Assembly: GCF_038024855.1 (NCBI RefSeq)
Contig: NZ_CP139089.1
Coordinates: forward strand, 3,072,501 to 3,136,500
Direction: 5' to 3'
DNA from: Methylocella tundrae
Lineage (GTDB): Bacteria; Pseudomonadota; Alphaproteobacteria; Rhizobiales; Beijerinckiaceae
DNA length: 64,000 nucleotides
Made by a program: the position numbers and the translations under genes. The notes under the pieces are model-generated. The model was not told where the DNA came from. It did not search any database and saw only the letters and a list, made by a program, of their open reading frames with translations. How positions within the stretch are numbered: position 1 is the first letter of the stretch; the number at the start of each line of letters is the position of its first letter. Below, in pieces: positions 43,806 to 53,003 of this stretch.

Positions 43806-45026
43806 GTGGCGGAGAAGGCCGGGTTTCTGACGCCGGGCGGAGACGGGCCCGGCCATGCGCGGCGCCATCCGGCGCTTGCGCTTTGGTATGACGCCAAAGC
43901 GAGAGCCGCGCTGATCCAGCTCGCCTTCGTCATTGGCTTCGCGGCTCTTGCGGCGATGGCTTTCCTTGATGTCCGCGACAATATGCAGGCGCGGGGCATA
44001 GCGACGGACTTCAGCTTCCTTGGCAAAGTCGCTGGTTTTGACATTAACCAGAGCCTGATTCCCTATAGCGCCGCCTCGACCTATGGACGCGCCTTTGTCG
44101 TCGGCCTCCTGAACACATGCCTCGTCGGCGCGCTGGGCCTGATCTTCGCCACCATCATCGGCTTTTCCGTCGGATTCGCGCGGCTTTCAAAGAACTGGAT
44201 CGTCGCCAGATGCGCGATGGCCTATGTCGAAGCCTTGCGCAATGTGCCGCTGCTGCTCCAGTTGTTGTTCTGGTACAACGCCGTTCTGAAGCCGCTGCCG
44301 CCGCCGCGCGAGTCGCTCGAATTGCCTTTTGGCCTGTTTCTCAACAATCGCGGGCTTTTCGCGCCTGAGCCCGTGTTTGGCGGCGGGGCGGTCTGGATCC
44401 TCCTCGCGGCGCTTGTCAGTTGCCTCGGCGCGATTGCGCTGCGCTCCATGCCGGCGCGCAGAAAGTTCGGTAGCGATCGCGCCGCTTTTCTCAGCGGCGT
44501 CGCCGCGGCGTTGCTGCTCGTGCTTCCCCTCGCCGCTTTCGTCCTCGCCGGAAATCCGATCGATTTCGTGCGGCCGGAGTTGCGGGGGTTCAATTTCAGC
44601 GGCGGCGTTCGCCTGCTGCCGGAATTTGTCGCGCTGGTTTTGGGCTTGAGTCTTTATACGGGCGCCTTCATCGCCGAGATCGTGCGCGCCGGCGTCGAGG
44701 CGGTGCCGCGCGGCCAGCGCGAGGCGGCGGCGGCGCTCGGCCTTTCCGCGCCGGACGCGAACCGCCTCATTATCGCGCCGCAAGCGATGCGCCTCATCAT
44801 TCCGCTGCTCACCAGCCAATATCTGAACCTCATCAAGAATTCGTCCCTCGCGGTGTTCATCGGCTATCCCGATCTCGTGCAGATCTTCGCGGGAACGGTG
44901 CTGAACCAGACCGGCGCGGCGGTGCAGGTGATCTTCATCACCATGGCGGTCTATCTTGCGATCTCGCTTCTGGCTTCGCTGGCGATGAATCTCTACGCCC
45001 GGCGCTTCGCGTTGAAGGAGCGCTGA
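43806..45026 (+). CDS. aapQ: General L-amino acid ABC transporter permease AapQ
   Basis: A 406-residue inner-membrane permease with about eight hydrophobic segments, including FVVGLLNTCLVGALGLIFAT near 97-116 and WILLAALVSCLGAIALRS. The ABC-coupling EAA-type loop is EAVPRGQREAAAALGLSAPD near 298-317, followed by QAMRLIIPLLTSQYLNLIKN. It has the long extra loop typical of AapQ/BztB compared with HisQ-type permeases. It starts with GTG, 12 bp after aapJ, preceded by GAGG. aapM starts 1 bp after the stop. Confidence 0.92.
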   Translation: MAEKAGFLTPGGDGPGHARRHPALALWYDAKARAALIQLAFVIGFAALAAMAFLDVRDNMQARGIATDFSFLGKVAGFDINQSLIPYSAASTYGRAFVVGLLNTCLVGALGLIFATIIGFSVGFARLSKNWIVARCAMAYVEALRNVPLLLQLLFWYNAVLKPLPPPRESLELPFGLFLNNRGLFAPEPVFGGGAVWILLAALVSCLGAIALRSMPARRKFGSDRAAFLSGVAAALLLVLPLAAFVLAGNPIDFVRPELRGFNFSGGVRLLPEFVALVLGLSLYTGAFIAEIVRAGVEAVPRGQREAAAALGLSAPDANRLIIAPQAMRLIIPLLTSQYLNLIKNSSLAVFIGYPDLVQIFAGTVLNQTGAAVQVIFITMAVYLAISLLASLAMNLYARRFALKER

Positions 45027-45027
45027 G

Positions 45028-46182
45028 ATGGCCGCCGCCAGACTTCGAGCCACAGGCCGGGAGGCCTTTTATCTCAGGCGCGAGAGCGTCGCCGCCCGTC
45101 CGCCGCCGGACGTCAGGCCGAGCCTTGCCTCGGCGATCAGAAGCAATCTCTTCGATGGCTGGCGCGCGAGCCTTCTGACCATTGGCGCTTTGGCGTTGAT
45201 CGGGCTCTTTCTGCCGGCGCTTTTGCGCTTTCTCGTGTTTGACGCGGTCTGGTCCGCGCCCAACGGCGATCTCTGCCGCGCGCCCGGCGCCGGAGCCTGC
45301 TGGGCGTTCATTGGGCAAAAGCTTCCCTATTTCACCTATGGCTCCTATCCGCTGGCGGAACGCTGGCGCGTCGACGTGACGCTGATCATCGGCGCCGGCC
45401 TGATCGTCTGGTTGCTTTGGCTCGACGCCTCGCGCCGTTTGACGGCGGCGATTCTCTTTTTCGGCGTCTATCCTATTCTGTCCTTCATTCTGCTGCATGG
45501 AGCGCCTTGGGCAGGCCTGCCGCGCGTTGATTCCGATCTCTGGGGCGGCATTTTCGTGAGCCTTCTCGTCGCCATCGTCGGCATCGTCGTCTCGCTGCCG
45601 CTTGGAATTCTCCTCGCGCTCGGGCGTCGTTCGGCCTTGCCCGCGCTCAGCATCGCCTGCGCGAGCTTCATCGAGATCGTGCGCGGCGTCCCGATGATCA
45701 CGGTCCTGTTCATGGCTAACACGATGCTGCCGCTGTTCGTGCCTGAGGATCTGGCCCCTGACAGGCTCGTGCGCCCGCTTATCGGCGTCGCGCTTTTCGC
45801 CTCGGCCTATATGGCGGAAGTCGTGCGCGGCGGCTTGCAAGCCATGCCCAAAGGCCAGTTCGAGGGCGCGCAGGCGCTCGGCTTCGGCCGCTGGCAGATG
45901 CTGCGGCTGATCATCCTGCCGCAGGCGCTCCGGCATGTCATCCCCGGCATCGTCAACACCTTTATTGGCCTCTTCAAGGATACGACCCTCGTCGCCGTCG
46001 TCGGCATCTTCGACTTTCTACGAACAGTCGATTCGGCGCGGCTCGATCCTGTCTGGGCGGGGCCTACCATTTCAACGACAGGCTATATTTTCGCGGCGCT
46101 GTTCTATTTTGTGTTCTGTTTCGGCATGTCGCGCTATTCGCTCTTTGTCGAGCGGCGCCTGTCGCTGGCAAGAGATCGCTAA
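45028..46182 (+). CDS. aapM: General L-amino acid ABC transporter permease AapM
   Basis: A 384-residue inner-membrane permease, partner of AapQ. The N-terminus is the cytoplasmic [20 protein letters not shown] extension of this family. Transmembrane segments are frequent ([20 protein letters not shown], then [13 protein letters not shown]). The EAA loop is [20 protein letters not shown] near 271-290, followed by [20 protein letters not shown]. It is separated from aapQ by one base, and aapP begins one base after its stop, so the four genes are one operon. Confidence 0.92.
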   Translation: MAAARLRATGREAFYLRRESVAARPPPDVRPSLASAIRSNLFDGWRASLLTIGALALIGLFLPALLRFLVFDAVWSAPNGDLCRAPGAGACWAFIGQKLPYFTYGSYPLAERWRVDVTLIIGAGLIVWLLWLDASRRLTAAILFFGVYPILSFILLHGAPWAGLPRVDSDLWGGIFVSLLVAIVGIVVSLPLGILLALGRRSALPALSIACASFIEIVRGVPMITVLFMANTMLPLFVPEDLAPDRLVRPLIGVALFASAYMAEVVRGGLQAMPKGQFEGAQALGFGRWQMLRLIILPQALRHVIPGIVNTFIGLFKDTTLVAVVGIFDFLRTVDSARLDPVWAGPTISTTGYIFAALFYFVFCFGMSRYSLFVERRLSLARDR

Positions 46183-46183
46183 G

Positions 46184-46954
46184 ATGACCGATGAGGACAG
46201 GTCCGGCGCCGCGTCGACGGAACAATCCATCGCGATCGAGATGATCGCCGTCAACAAATGGTTCGGCGCCTATCACGCGCTGCGCGACATTGACCTCTTG
46301 GTGGAGCGCGGCGAGCGCATCGTCATTTGCGGCCCCTCCGGCTCCGGCAAATCCACATTGATCCGCTGCGTCAACGGGCTCGAGGCGCATGAGAGCGGCC
46401 GCATTATCGTGGAGGGAACCGAACTCACGAGTGATCTGCGCCAGATTCACGAGGTGCGCCGCGAGGTCGGCATGGTGTTCCAGCATTTCAATCTGTTTCC
46501 GCATCTGACGATCCTGGAAAACTGCACGCTTGCGCCGATCCATGTGCTCAAAATGGATCGCGCGGAGGCGGAAGCGGTCGCCATGCACTATCTCGGCAAG
46601 GTTCAGATCCCCGAGCAGGCCGACAAATATCCAGGTCAATTATCCGGCGGCCAGCAGCAGCGCGTCGCCATCGCGCGCGCGCTCTGCATGAATCCGAAAA
46701 TCATGCTGTTTGACGAGCCGACCTCGGCGCTCGATCCCGAAATGGTCAAGGAGGTCCTGGAGACTATGGTGCAATTGGCGCGCGACGGCATGACCATGCT
46801 CTGCGTCACGCATGAAATGGCTTTCGCCCGTCAGGTCGCCGATCGGGTGATTTTCATGGACGCCGGGGCAATCGTCGAGATCAATCGCCCCGAAGCGTTT
46901 TTTTCCTCCCCCAAACATCCCCGCACCAAGCTTTTCTTAGGGCAAATATTATAG
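46184..46954 (+). CDS. aapP: General L-amino acid ABC transporter ATP-binding protein AapP
   Basis: A 256-residue ABC ATPase that drives uptake with AapQM. Walker A is [18 protein letters not shown] near 48-65, the Q loop lies in [15 protein letters not shown], the signature is [15 protein letters not shown], and Walker B is [20 protein letters not shown]. The switch His is in [20 protein letters not shown]. The start is the ATG at 46184, one base after aapM; a longer open frame upstream overlaps aapM and is rejected. About 135 bp with no gene follows. Confidence 0.96.
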   Translation: MTDEDRSGAASTEQSIAIEMIAVNKWFGAYHALRDIDLLVERGERIVICGPSGSGKSTLIRCVNGLEAHESGRIIVEGTELTSDLRQIHEVRREVGMVFQHFNLFPHLTILENCTLAPIHVLKMDRAEAEAVAMHYLGKVQIPEQADKYPGQLSGGQQQRVAIARALCMNPKIMLFDEPTSALDPEMVKEVLETMVQLARDGMTMLCVTHEMAFARQVADRVIFMDAGAIVEINRPEAFFSSPKHPRTKLFLGQIL

Positions 46955-47089
46955 CAAAGGTTTGGAACAGCCGAGCTTGGTCGAGCGTTTATGGAATGGT
47001 TGAGGGCGTGTGCGCTCCAATGCGTGTGAGCCACGGAGAGTCGGGGGCGTCATTCGGTTGGACCGTCGCTGGCCCATTTGGAGGAAGTC

Positions 47090-47416
47090 ATGAAGATCCA
47101 GAAGAGCCTGTTGCTTAGCGCGGCTCTCGGCTTTTGCGCCTTTGGACTTGCGCCGCAAACGGCGTCCGCGCAAGCCGGCGCGCCGTTCAATGCGCTCGAC
47201 CACACCTATCGGTCGCTTGAGGATTTGAGGGACGAATCGCGGGCGGAGGCTGGATACCGGAAGCCGGAATGGGTCTGCCAGCCAGCAGGCCCCTGCGTCT
47301 GGAAGCCCGGCTATTGGGGTCCCCGGCCCGCCGCGCGGCCGCCCGGCGCCTATATCTATGTGCGCCCCTTCGATGGCGCGGGATGGAGCGGATATTATCC
47401 GGCTCCGCCGTACTGA
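47090..47416 (+). CDS. Small exported Pro/Tyr-rich protein
   Basis: A 108-residue exported product. GGAGGAAG precedes the ATG at 47090, which gives the signal peptide MKIQKSLLLSAALGFCAFGL ending near ASAQA. The mature part has Tyr, Trp, Pro and Gly in repeated short runs (YRKPEWVCQPAGPCVWKPGY, then GYYPAPPY), and two Cys (VCQPAGPC) that may form one disulfide. No family is recognised. It follows the aap operon but after 135 bp and with its own strong ribosome site, so it may be a separate gene. Confidence 0.55.
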   Translation: MKIQKSLLLSAALGFCAFGLAPQTASAQAGAPFNALDHTYRSLEDLRDESRAEAGYRKPEWVCQPAGPCVWKPGYWGPRPAARPPGAYIYVRPFDGAGWSGYYPAPPY

Positions 47417-47574
47417 TCGGCTCTTCCGCCTCCGGCGCGGCGGCAGCGCCGCGAGGGATTTCCCAACACCTCAGGGCGCGAGCGGCATGAATGATTCGAA
47501 CGGTCGTTCATGCCGCTGATTTATATCGCCGCATGATCTGACGCGAAAACGCCGCGGCCTTCGGCCGCGCCAGC

Positions 47575-48474
47575 TCAGCGCCGGAGGAGCCGCCTCGCGT
47601 TTTTTCTGGCGGCTCGCATGGCGTGGATCATCGCCGCCTTGGAACGGTCGGCGACGATCGATTGTCCGGGCGAACGCGGCGACAGGCCGAGACGGCGCAG
47701 ATAGTGGTTCGCGCGGTAGACATCCGCCTGCAGCCAGTTCGGAAATTCCATATTGAGGCTCAGCGAGACCGACACCTCATTGTGGTTTTGCACCCAATGG
47801 GCGCCATGCGTCGGAATGTGCACGGCGTCGCCCGGATGAAGCGTAAATTGCCGAGCCACCTCTTCTGCGTGCGGCTTATAGGTCCCCGCCGATATCGACA
47901 CGCCGTAATATTGCTCGATCTCTTCTTCCGTTGTGACGCTGCGATCATTTGGATCACAGACCCAAAGATTTTTCGATCCGGTGATCTGCACGAGAAAATT
48001 GACCTCGGCGTCGAAATGATAGGGCGTTTTGCGGTTCGGCGATGTGATGAACACCAGCATTTCGGCGTTGGTCAGAAGCTTTGAGCCTTCGGGCCCCGCG
48101 ATTTCGCGCACGAAAGCCTCATATTCGTCGAGAAGCCGCTTATAGGCCGGATCGACCTCCACATGTTTCAGCACGATCCATGCGCCGGCCGTTTCAATTC
48201 GTTCGATAATCTCGGGAATCGGCATGGTGGGCGCCGGAACGGAGCCCCATTTATCGGTCAGTGAAAGATCGCCGACATCGGCGTAAAGGTCGCCGCTCCG
48301 TTTCGCAGCCCGCTCCGCCGCCGCGGCTAAAGCTTCAATGCTGAACAGTGGATGGCCGGCAAGGGGATGATGAACTGCAAAGGCCTTCTTGTGCAGCGCC
48401 TGGCGGCATTCCTCGATCGGATCGACCGTCGTCCATTTTTCAGCCACACGGGCTGACGGGGGCATGGTCAGCAT
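47575..48474 (-). CDS. Cupin/JmjC-like protein
   Basis: A 299-residue protein with a JmjC/cupin fold of the type found in 2-oxoglutarate iron dioxygenases. The metal triad is visible: HFD in KTPYHFDAEVNFLVQ (H-x-D) near 168-180, and the distal His in DAVHIPTHGAHWVQNHNE near 238-255. GSKNLWVCDPND lies between. Substrate and reaction are unknown; related proteins hydroxylate proteins or small molecules. Start MLTMPPSARVAEKW at 48474 is chosen; the frame continues upstream to 48624 with no ribosome site. It is divergent from dnaE. Confidence 0.75.
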   Translation of the reverse strand: MLTMPPSARVAEKWTTVDPIEECRQALHKKAFAVHHPLAGHPLFSIEALAAAAERAAKRSGDLYADVGDLSLTDKWGSVPAPTMPIPEIIERIETAGAWIVLKHVEVDPAYKRLLDEYEAFVREIAGPEGSKLLTNAEMLVFITSPNRKTPYHFDAEVNFLVQITGSKNLWVCDPNDRSVTTEEEIEQYYGVSISAGTYKPHAEEVARQFTLHPGDAVHIPTHGAHWVQNHNEVSVSLSLNMEFPNWLQADVYRANHYLRRLGLSPRSPGQSIVADRSKAAMIHAMRAARKNARRLLRR

Positions 48475-48790
48475 TGAACGTCTCTTCAAAGCGGGGCCAG
48501 AGCCCGGCTCTATACCGCGAGTCGCCAATGAGGGCAAACCAAGCATCATTTCTGAATTGGATGCCGGTATCCGGATATGAATGAAGATCAAAAATGCAGT
48601 GCGCGGTTGTGTTTGGCGCGCCAACGCAACTGTTCTTAGCGTCCGCAGGCGAAACCCCGCCCGGCCACGCTGCCTCCCTAAAACGTTGGATGACAGCGCG
48701 GCCGTCGCAACGCGCCGTCGCTTTCAGCGCCGACTGGCGCTAGAATCCATCCTGCCGGATTTTGTATGGCGGCCGAATGTCGAGACCTCA

Positions 48791-51700
48791 ATGGATCCCA
48801 TGTCTTTAAGCCGCATCGAGGCCGACGTCGGCTTTGTGCACCTTCATGTCCATAGCTCTTATTCCCTGCGCGAAGGCGCGATGGGCATCGGCAAGCTCGC
48901 CAAATTCGCTTGCGCCGACAAAATGCCGGCGCTGGCGATCACCGACACCAACAATCTCTTCGGCGCGCTCGAATTTTCCGAAAAGCTGGCGAAAGAGGGC
49001 GTGCAGCCGATCGCAGGACTGCAGATCACGCTCGATTTCGGCGATGGCGCGACGCTCGCCCCGCGCGGAGAGGAGACCGGCGCCGGGCGCGCTTCAGTCG
49101 TTCTCCTCGCCAGGAACGAAGCCGGCTATCTGAATTTGATGCATATCGCCTCCCGCGCGTGGCTTGATCCAGAGCCCGGCGAGACGCCTCACGTCGCGCT
49201 TGCGCGCTTGCGCGGCCACACCGAAGGTCTGATTGCGCTGTCCGGCGGCCCAGGCGGCCCGCTCGACCGCGCCTTCGCTCTCAATCGCCCCGAACAGGCC
49301 ACTTTGCGCGCAGAGGCGCTTCAAGAACTTTTCCCGGATTGCTTCTACGTCGAGCTTCAGCGGCACAATCTGCCGTCCGAACGCGAGATTGAGCCGCGCC
49401 TCCTCGATCTCGCCTATCGCCGCTCCCTTCCGCTCGTCGCAACAAACGAGGCCTATTTCGCCGCCGCGTCCGATTATGAGGCTCATGACGCCCTGATCTG
49501 CATTGCCGAGGGCGCGGTCGTCGGTGATGGCGCGCGCCGCCAGCTCTCGCCCGAGCACCGCTTCAAGACCCGCTCGGAGATGATCGCTCTCTTCGCCGAT
49601 CTGCCCGAGGCGACCCGCAACACCGTCGAAATCGCGCGGCGCTGCGCTTATCGGCCGCTGACGCGCAAGCCGCTGCTGCCGCGTTTTTCCGCGACTGGCG
49701 CGTTCGAGGAAGAGGCGGCCGCGCTGCGCGCTGAGGCCGAGGCGGGGCTTGAGGCCCGCATCGCCGCGCATGGTCTGACGCCCGGATTTACGACCGAGCA
49801 ATATCGCGCGCGGCTGTCTTTCGAACTCGACGTTATCGTCAAAATGAAGTTTCCGGGCTATTTTCTGATCGTCTCTGATTTTATCAAATACGCCAAGGCG
49901 CAAGGCATTCCGGTCGGCCCGGGCCGCGGCTCGGGAGCGGGATCGCTCGTCGCTTACGCGCTGACCATCACCGATCTCGATCCGATCCGCTTCGGCCTCC
50001 TGTTCGAGCGCTTTCTCAATCCCGAACGCGTTTCGATGCCGGATTTCGACATCGACTTCTGCCAGGACCGCCGCGACGAGGTGATCGCCTATGTCCGGCG
50101 TCGCTATGGCGTGGACAAGGTCGCGCAGATCATAACCTTCGGCTCCTTTCTGGCGCGCGGCGTGATGCGCAATGTCGGCCGCGTGCTCGAAATGCCGCTC
50201 GGCCAGGTCGATCGGCTGGCCAAGCTCGTGCCGCAGAACCCGGCGGCGCCCGTCAGCCTGAAACAGGCGATCGACACCGAGCCGCGCCTGAAAGAAGCCG
50301 CCGAAGCTGAGCCTCGCGTCGCCAAAATGCTGCAGATCGCTCAGACGCTGGAAGGGCTCTACTCCAACGCCTCCACCCATGCGGCCGGCATCGTCATCGG
50401 CGACCGCCCGCTCGAAGAACTCGTGCCGCTCTATCGCGATCCGAAATCCGACATGCCGGCGACCCAGTACAATATGAAATGGGTCGAGCCGGCCGGCCTC
50501 GTGAAATTCGATTTTCTGGGCCTCAAGACGCTGACGACGCTATCCACATGCGTCAAGCTTCTGGCCCGGCGCGGCATTGCGGTCGAAATCGACAAGATCC
50601 CCCTCGATGACGCAAAAACCTATGAAATGCTGGGGCGCGGCGAGACGGTCGGCGTGTTCCAGCTGGAAAGCGCCGGCATGCGCAAGGCGCTCGTCGAGAT
50701 GCGCGCGGACCGCTTCGAGGACATCATCGCGCTTGTCGCCCTCTACCGGCCGGGACCGATGGCCAATATCCCGCGCTATTGCGCCGTGAAGGCGGGCGAG
50801 GAGGAGGCCGACTACATCCACCCCAAGATCGAGCAGGTCCTGAAGGAGACTTTCGGCGTCATCATCTATCAGGAACAGGTGATGCAGATCGCGCAGATCC
50901 TCTCCGGCTATTCGCTCGGCGAAGCCGATCTCCTGCGCCGCGCCATGGGCAAAAAGATCAAGGCCGAGATGGACGCCCAGCGCGACCGCTTCGTGCGCGG
51001 CGCCATTGATAATGGGCTGAACAAGGCCAAGGCCAACGAAATCTTCGATCTGCTCGCCAAATTCGCTGATTACGGCTTCAACAAGAGCCATGCGGCGGCC
51101 TATGCGCTGATCGCCTATCAGACCGCCTGGTTCAAGGCCAATTACCCGCTGGAATTTCTGGCCGCCTCCATGACGCTGGAAAAATCCAACACCGATAAGC
51201 TCGCCGAATTTTCAAACGAGGTCCGCCGCCTGAAAGGGCGCGTCGAGCCGCCCTCGATCCAGCGCTCGGGCGTTGATTTCGAGGTTCATCCCGACGCTTC
51301 CGGCGAACTTTCCATCCGCTACGCGCTCGGCGCCATCAAGGGCGTCGGCGAAGGCCACGCCGAGGCGATGGTTTCCGCGCGGGGCGAGAATCCGTTCCGG
51401 GATTTTGCCGATCTCGCCGGGCGTGTCGATCCGCGCGGGATCAACAAGCGCATGCTCGAAAGCCTCGTCGCGGCGGGCGCCTTTGACGAGCTGGAGCCCG
51501 ACCGCGCCCGCGTTTTTGGCGCCATCGAAGCGGTCCTCGCCTATGCCCACCGGCGCGACGAGGAGCGCCGCGCCGGCCAGAGCGCACTCTTTGGCGCAGG
51601 CGCCGACGCGCAATTGCCGCTGCCGAAAGCAAAACCCTGGACGCTCGCCGACCGGCTTCAGCGCGAATTCGACTCCGTCGGGTTTTTTCTCTCCGGCCAT

Positions 51701-52258
51701 CCGCTGGACGCCTATGCCGCCGTGCTGAGCCGGTTGCGCGTGCAGCGCTGGACGGATTTTGCCCGCTCGGTCAAACAGGGGGCGTCCGGGGGGCGGCTCG
51801 CCGCCACCGTGCTCGACCGGCAGGAGCGGCGCACCAAATCCGGCTCGAAAATGGGGATCGTGCAGCTCTCCGATCAGTCCGGCCAGTATGAGGCGATCCT
51901 GTTTCAGGAGGGCCTCAACCAATATCGCGACCTTCTGGAAAAAGGCGCTTCGCTCCTGCTCGGCCTGCAGGCCAGCGCCGATGGGGAGGACGTTCGCGCC
52001 CGCATCGTCTCCGCCGAACCTTTGGACCTCGCCGCGAGCCGTGTGCAAAAAGGCTTGAGGATCTTCGTCGCCGACGATCGGCCATTGCCCGAGATCAAGC
52101 AGAACCTCCGCCCCCAGGGCGACGGCGAGGTTGCGCTGATCCTGCAAACGTCAACAGGCGAAGTGGAGCTAAAGCTGCCCGGCAAATATCTGGTGTCGGC
52201 GCAGGCGGCGGGGCTGCTCAAGGCGATTCCGGGCATCATCGGCGTGGAGCATGTGTGA
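48791..52258 (+). CDS. dnaE: DNA polymerase III alpha subunit DnaE
   Basis: A 1155-residue replicative polymerase. The N-terminal PHP domain has FVHLHVHSSYSLREGAMGIG (His residues 17, 19 and 21). Polymerase-core motifs include VGPGRGSGAGSLVAYAL near 374-390 and the catalytic Asp cluster PDFDIDFCQDRRDEV from residue 417. Further on are GFNKSHAAAYALIAYQTAWF and the OB-fold segment GIVQLSDQSGQYEAILFQEG. Length fits the main DnaE1 rather than the mutasome DnaE2. The ATG at 48791 is chosen; the longer open frame upstream to 48581 has no family match. No clear Shine-Dalgarno sequence is seen. Confidence 0.95.
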   Translation: MDPMSLSRIEADVGFVHLHVHSSYSLREGAMGIGKLAKFACADKMPALAITDTNNLFGALEFSEKLAKEGVQPIAGLQITLDFGDGATLAPRGEETGAGRASVVLLARNEAGYLNLMHIASRAWLDPEPGETPHVALARLRGHTEGLIALSGGPGGPLDRAFALNRPEQATLRAEALQELFPDCFYVELQRHNLPSEREIEPRLLDLAYRRSLPLVATNEAYFAAASDYEAHDALICIAEGAVVGDGARRQLSPEHRFKTRSEMIALFADLPEATRNTVEIARRCAYRPLTRKPLLPRFSATGAFEEEAAALRAEAEAGLEARIAAHGLTPGFTTEQYRARLSFELDVIVKMKFPGYFLIVSDFIKYAKAQGIPVGPGRGSGAGSLVAYALTITDLDPIRFGLLFERFLNPERVSMPDFDIDFCQDRRDEVIAYVRRRYGVDKVAQIITFGSFLARGVMRNVGRVLEMPLGQVDRLAKLVPQNPAAPVSLKQAIDTEPRLKEAAEAEPRVAKMLQIAQTLEGLYSNASTHAAGIVIGDRPLEELVPLYRDPKSDMPATQYNMKWVEPAGLVKFDFLGLKTLTTLSTCVKLLARRGIAVEIDKIPLDDAKTYEMLGRGETVGVFQLESAGMRKALVEMRADRFEDIIALVALYRPGPMANIPRYCAVKAGEEEADYIHPKIEQVLKETFGVIIYQEQVMQIAQILSGYSLGEADLLRRAMGKKIKAEMDAQRDRFVRGAIDNGLNKAKANEIFDLLAKFADYGFNKSHAAAYALIAYQTAWFKANYPLEFLAASMTLEKSNTDKLAEFSNEVRRLKGRVEPPSIQRSGVDFEVHPDASGELSIRYALGAIKGVGEGHAEAMVSARGENPFRDFADLAGRVDPRGINKRMLESLVAAGAFDELEPDRARVFGAIEAVLAYAHRRDEERRAGQSALFGAGADAQLPLPKAKPWTLADRLQREFDSVGFFLSGHPLDAYAAVLSRLRVQRWTDFARSVKQGASGGRLAATVLDRQERRTKSGSKMGIVQLSDQSGQYEAILFQEGLNQYRDLLEKGASLLLGLQASADGEDVRARIVSAEPLDLAASRVQKGLRIFVADDRPLPEIKQNLRPQGDGEVALILQTSTGEVELKLPGKYLVSAQAAGLLKAIPGIIGVEHV

Positions 52259-52480
52259 GGCTTGAGATGGGACGCCCCGGGGTCCAGAAGCTGTATGCGC
52301 TCTTAAACCCTAAAAGCGGATGACGTCGCGAAAACGGGTCCATCACGGCGCCGTCACGCTGCGACATCCTATCGCCCGGGAAACGCGGGCTTTGTCGTCA
52401 CATTTGGCGAGGCGGGCGAGCGCGGCCATTCCGGTCGTAACATTTTTGTGTTATTGCCAGCTTTCGAGGGAAGGCTTGCG

Positions 52481-52855
52481 ATGACTGGGCGGTTGGGGCG
52501 GTTAGGAAACATCGGGCGGATTGCCGCTTGCGTGGCCGCCTATGCGCTTGTTTTACAGGTTGTCCTGACGAGCGCGCTTGCCGCCAGCATTCCGGCGGCC
52601 CAATTCAGCGGCCTCGGCCGTCTCTGTCTCAGCAGCAATTCATCGCCGAGCGACGGTGAGAGCGGCCACCTAAAATCCCATTGCCCGCTGTGCGTATTGC
52701 GTGTGGCCGCCGCGGCGCTGCCTCCCCCTCCGCCCACGCCGATCATCGACCGCATCGCCGTAGAATTTCATTTCCGGGCTGTCTTGCGCAGCTCGCTTCG
52801 TGTCTTTGAGCCTCGTTCCGCCTGTCAGCCGCGCGCTCCTCCGGCGCAGGCGTAA
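52481..52855 (+). CDS. DUF2946-like small membrane protein
   Basis: A 124-residue protein with one N-terminal hydrophobic segment (IAACVAAYALVLQVVLTSAL). A His/Cys motif follows in SGHLKSHCPLCVLRV (His63, His67, Cys68, Cys71), as in DUF2946 proteins that accompany TonB-dependent copper receptors. The C-terminus is Pro-rich and basic. AGGGAAGG gives a good ribosome site for the ATG at 52481. It is 148 bp upstream of the copper receptor and in the same direction, which suggests joint work in copper uptake or binding. Confidence 0.65.
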   Translation: MTGRLGRLGNIGRIAACVAAYALVLQVVLTSALAASIPAAQFSGLGRLCLSSNSSPSDGESGHLKSHCPLCVLRVAAAALPPPPPTPIIDRIAVEFHFRAVLRSSLRVFEPRSACQPRAPPAQA

Positions 52856-53003
52856 GAACGCCGCCCGGCGCTCGCTCCGCGCGCGCGGGAAAATCTAGCT
52901 TCATTCCTCCATCGCTGAGCTGGTCGTGAAGACGGCTGCAAGACGCGCGACCCGTTGGGCGTCGCGCCTGCGCCGGCTTGCCGCCCTCATTACGGACATC
53001 ACC

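Noticed and set aside
52296..52350. Fourth copy of the hairpin repeat after dnaE
   Set aside because: Only short similarity (AAAGCGGATGACGTCGC) is seen with no matching arm, so it cannot be supported.
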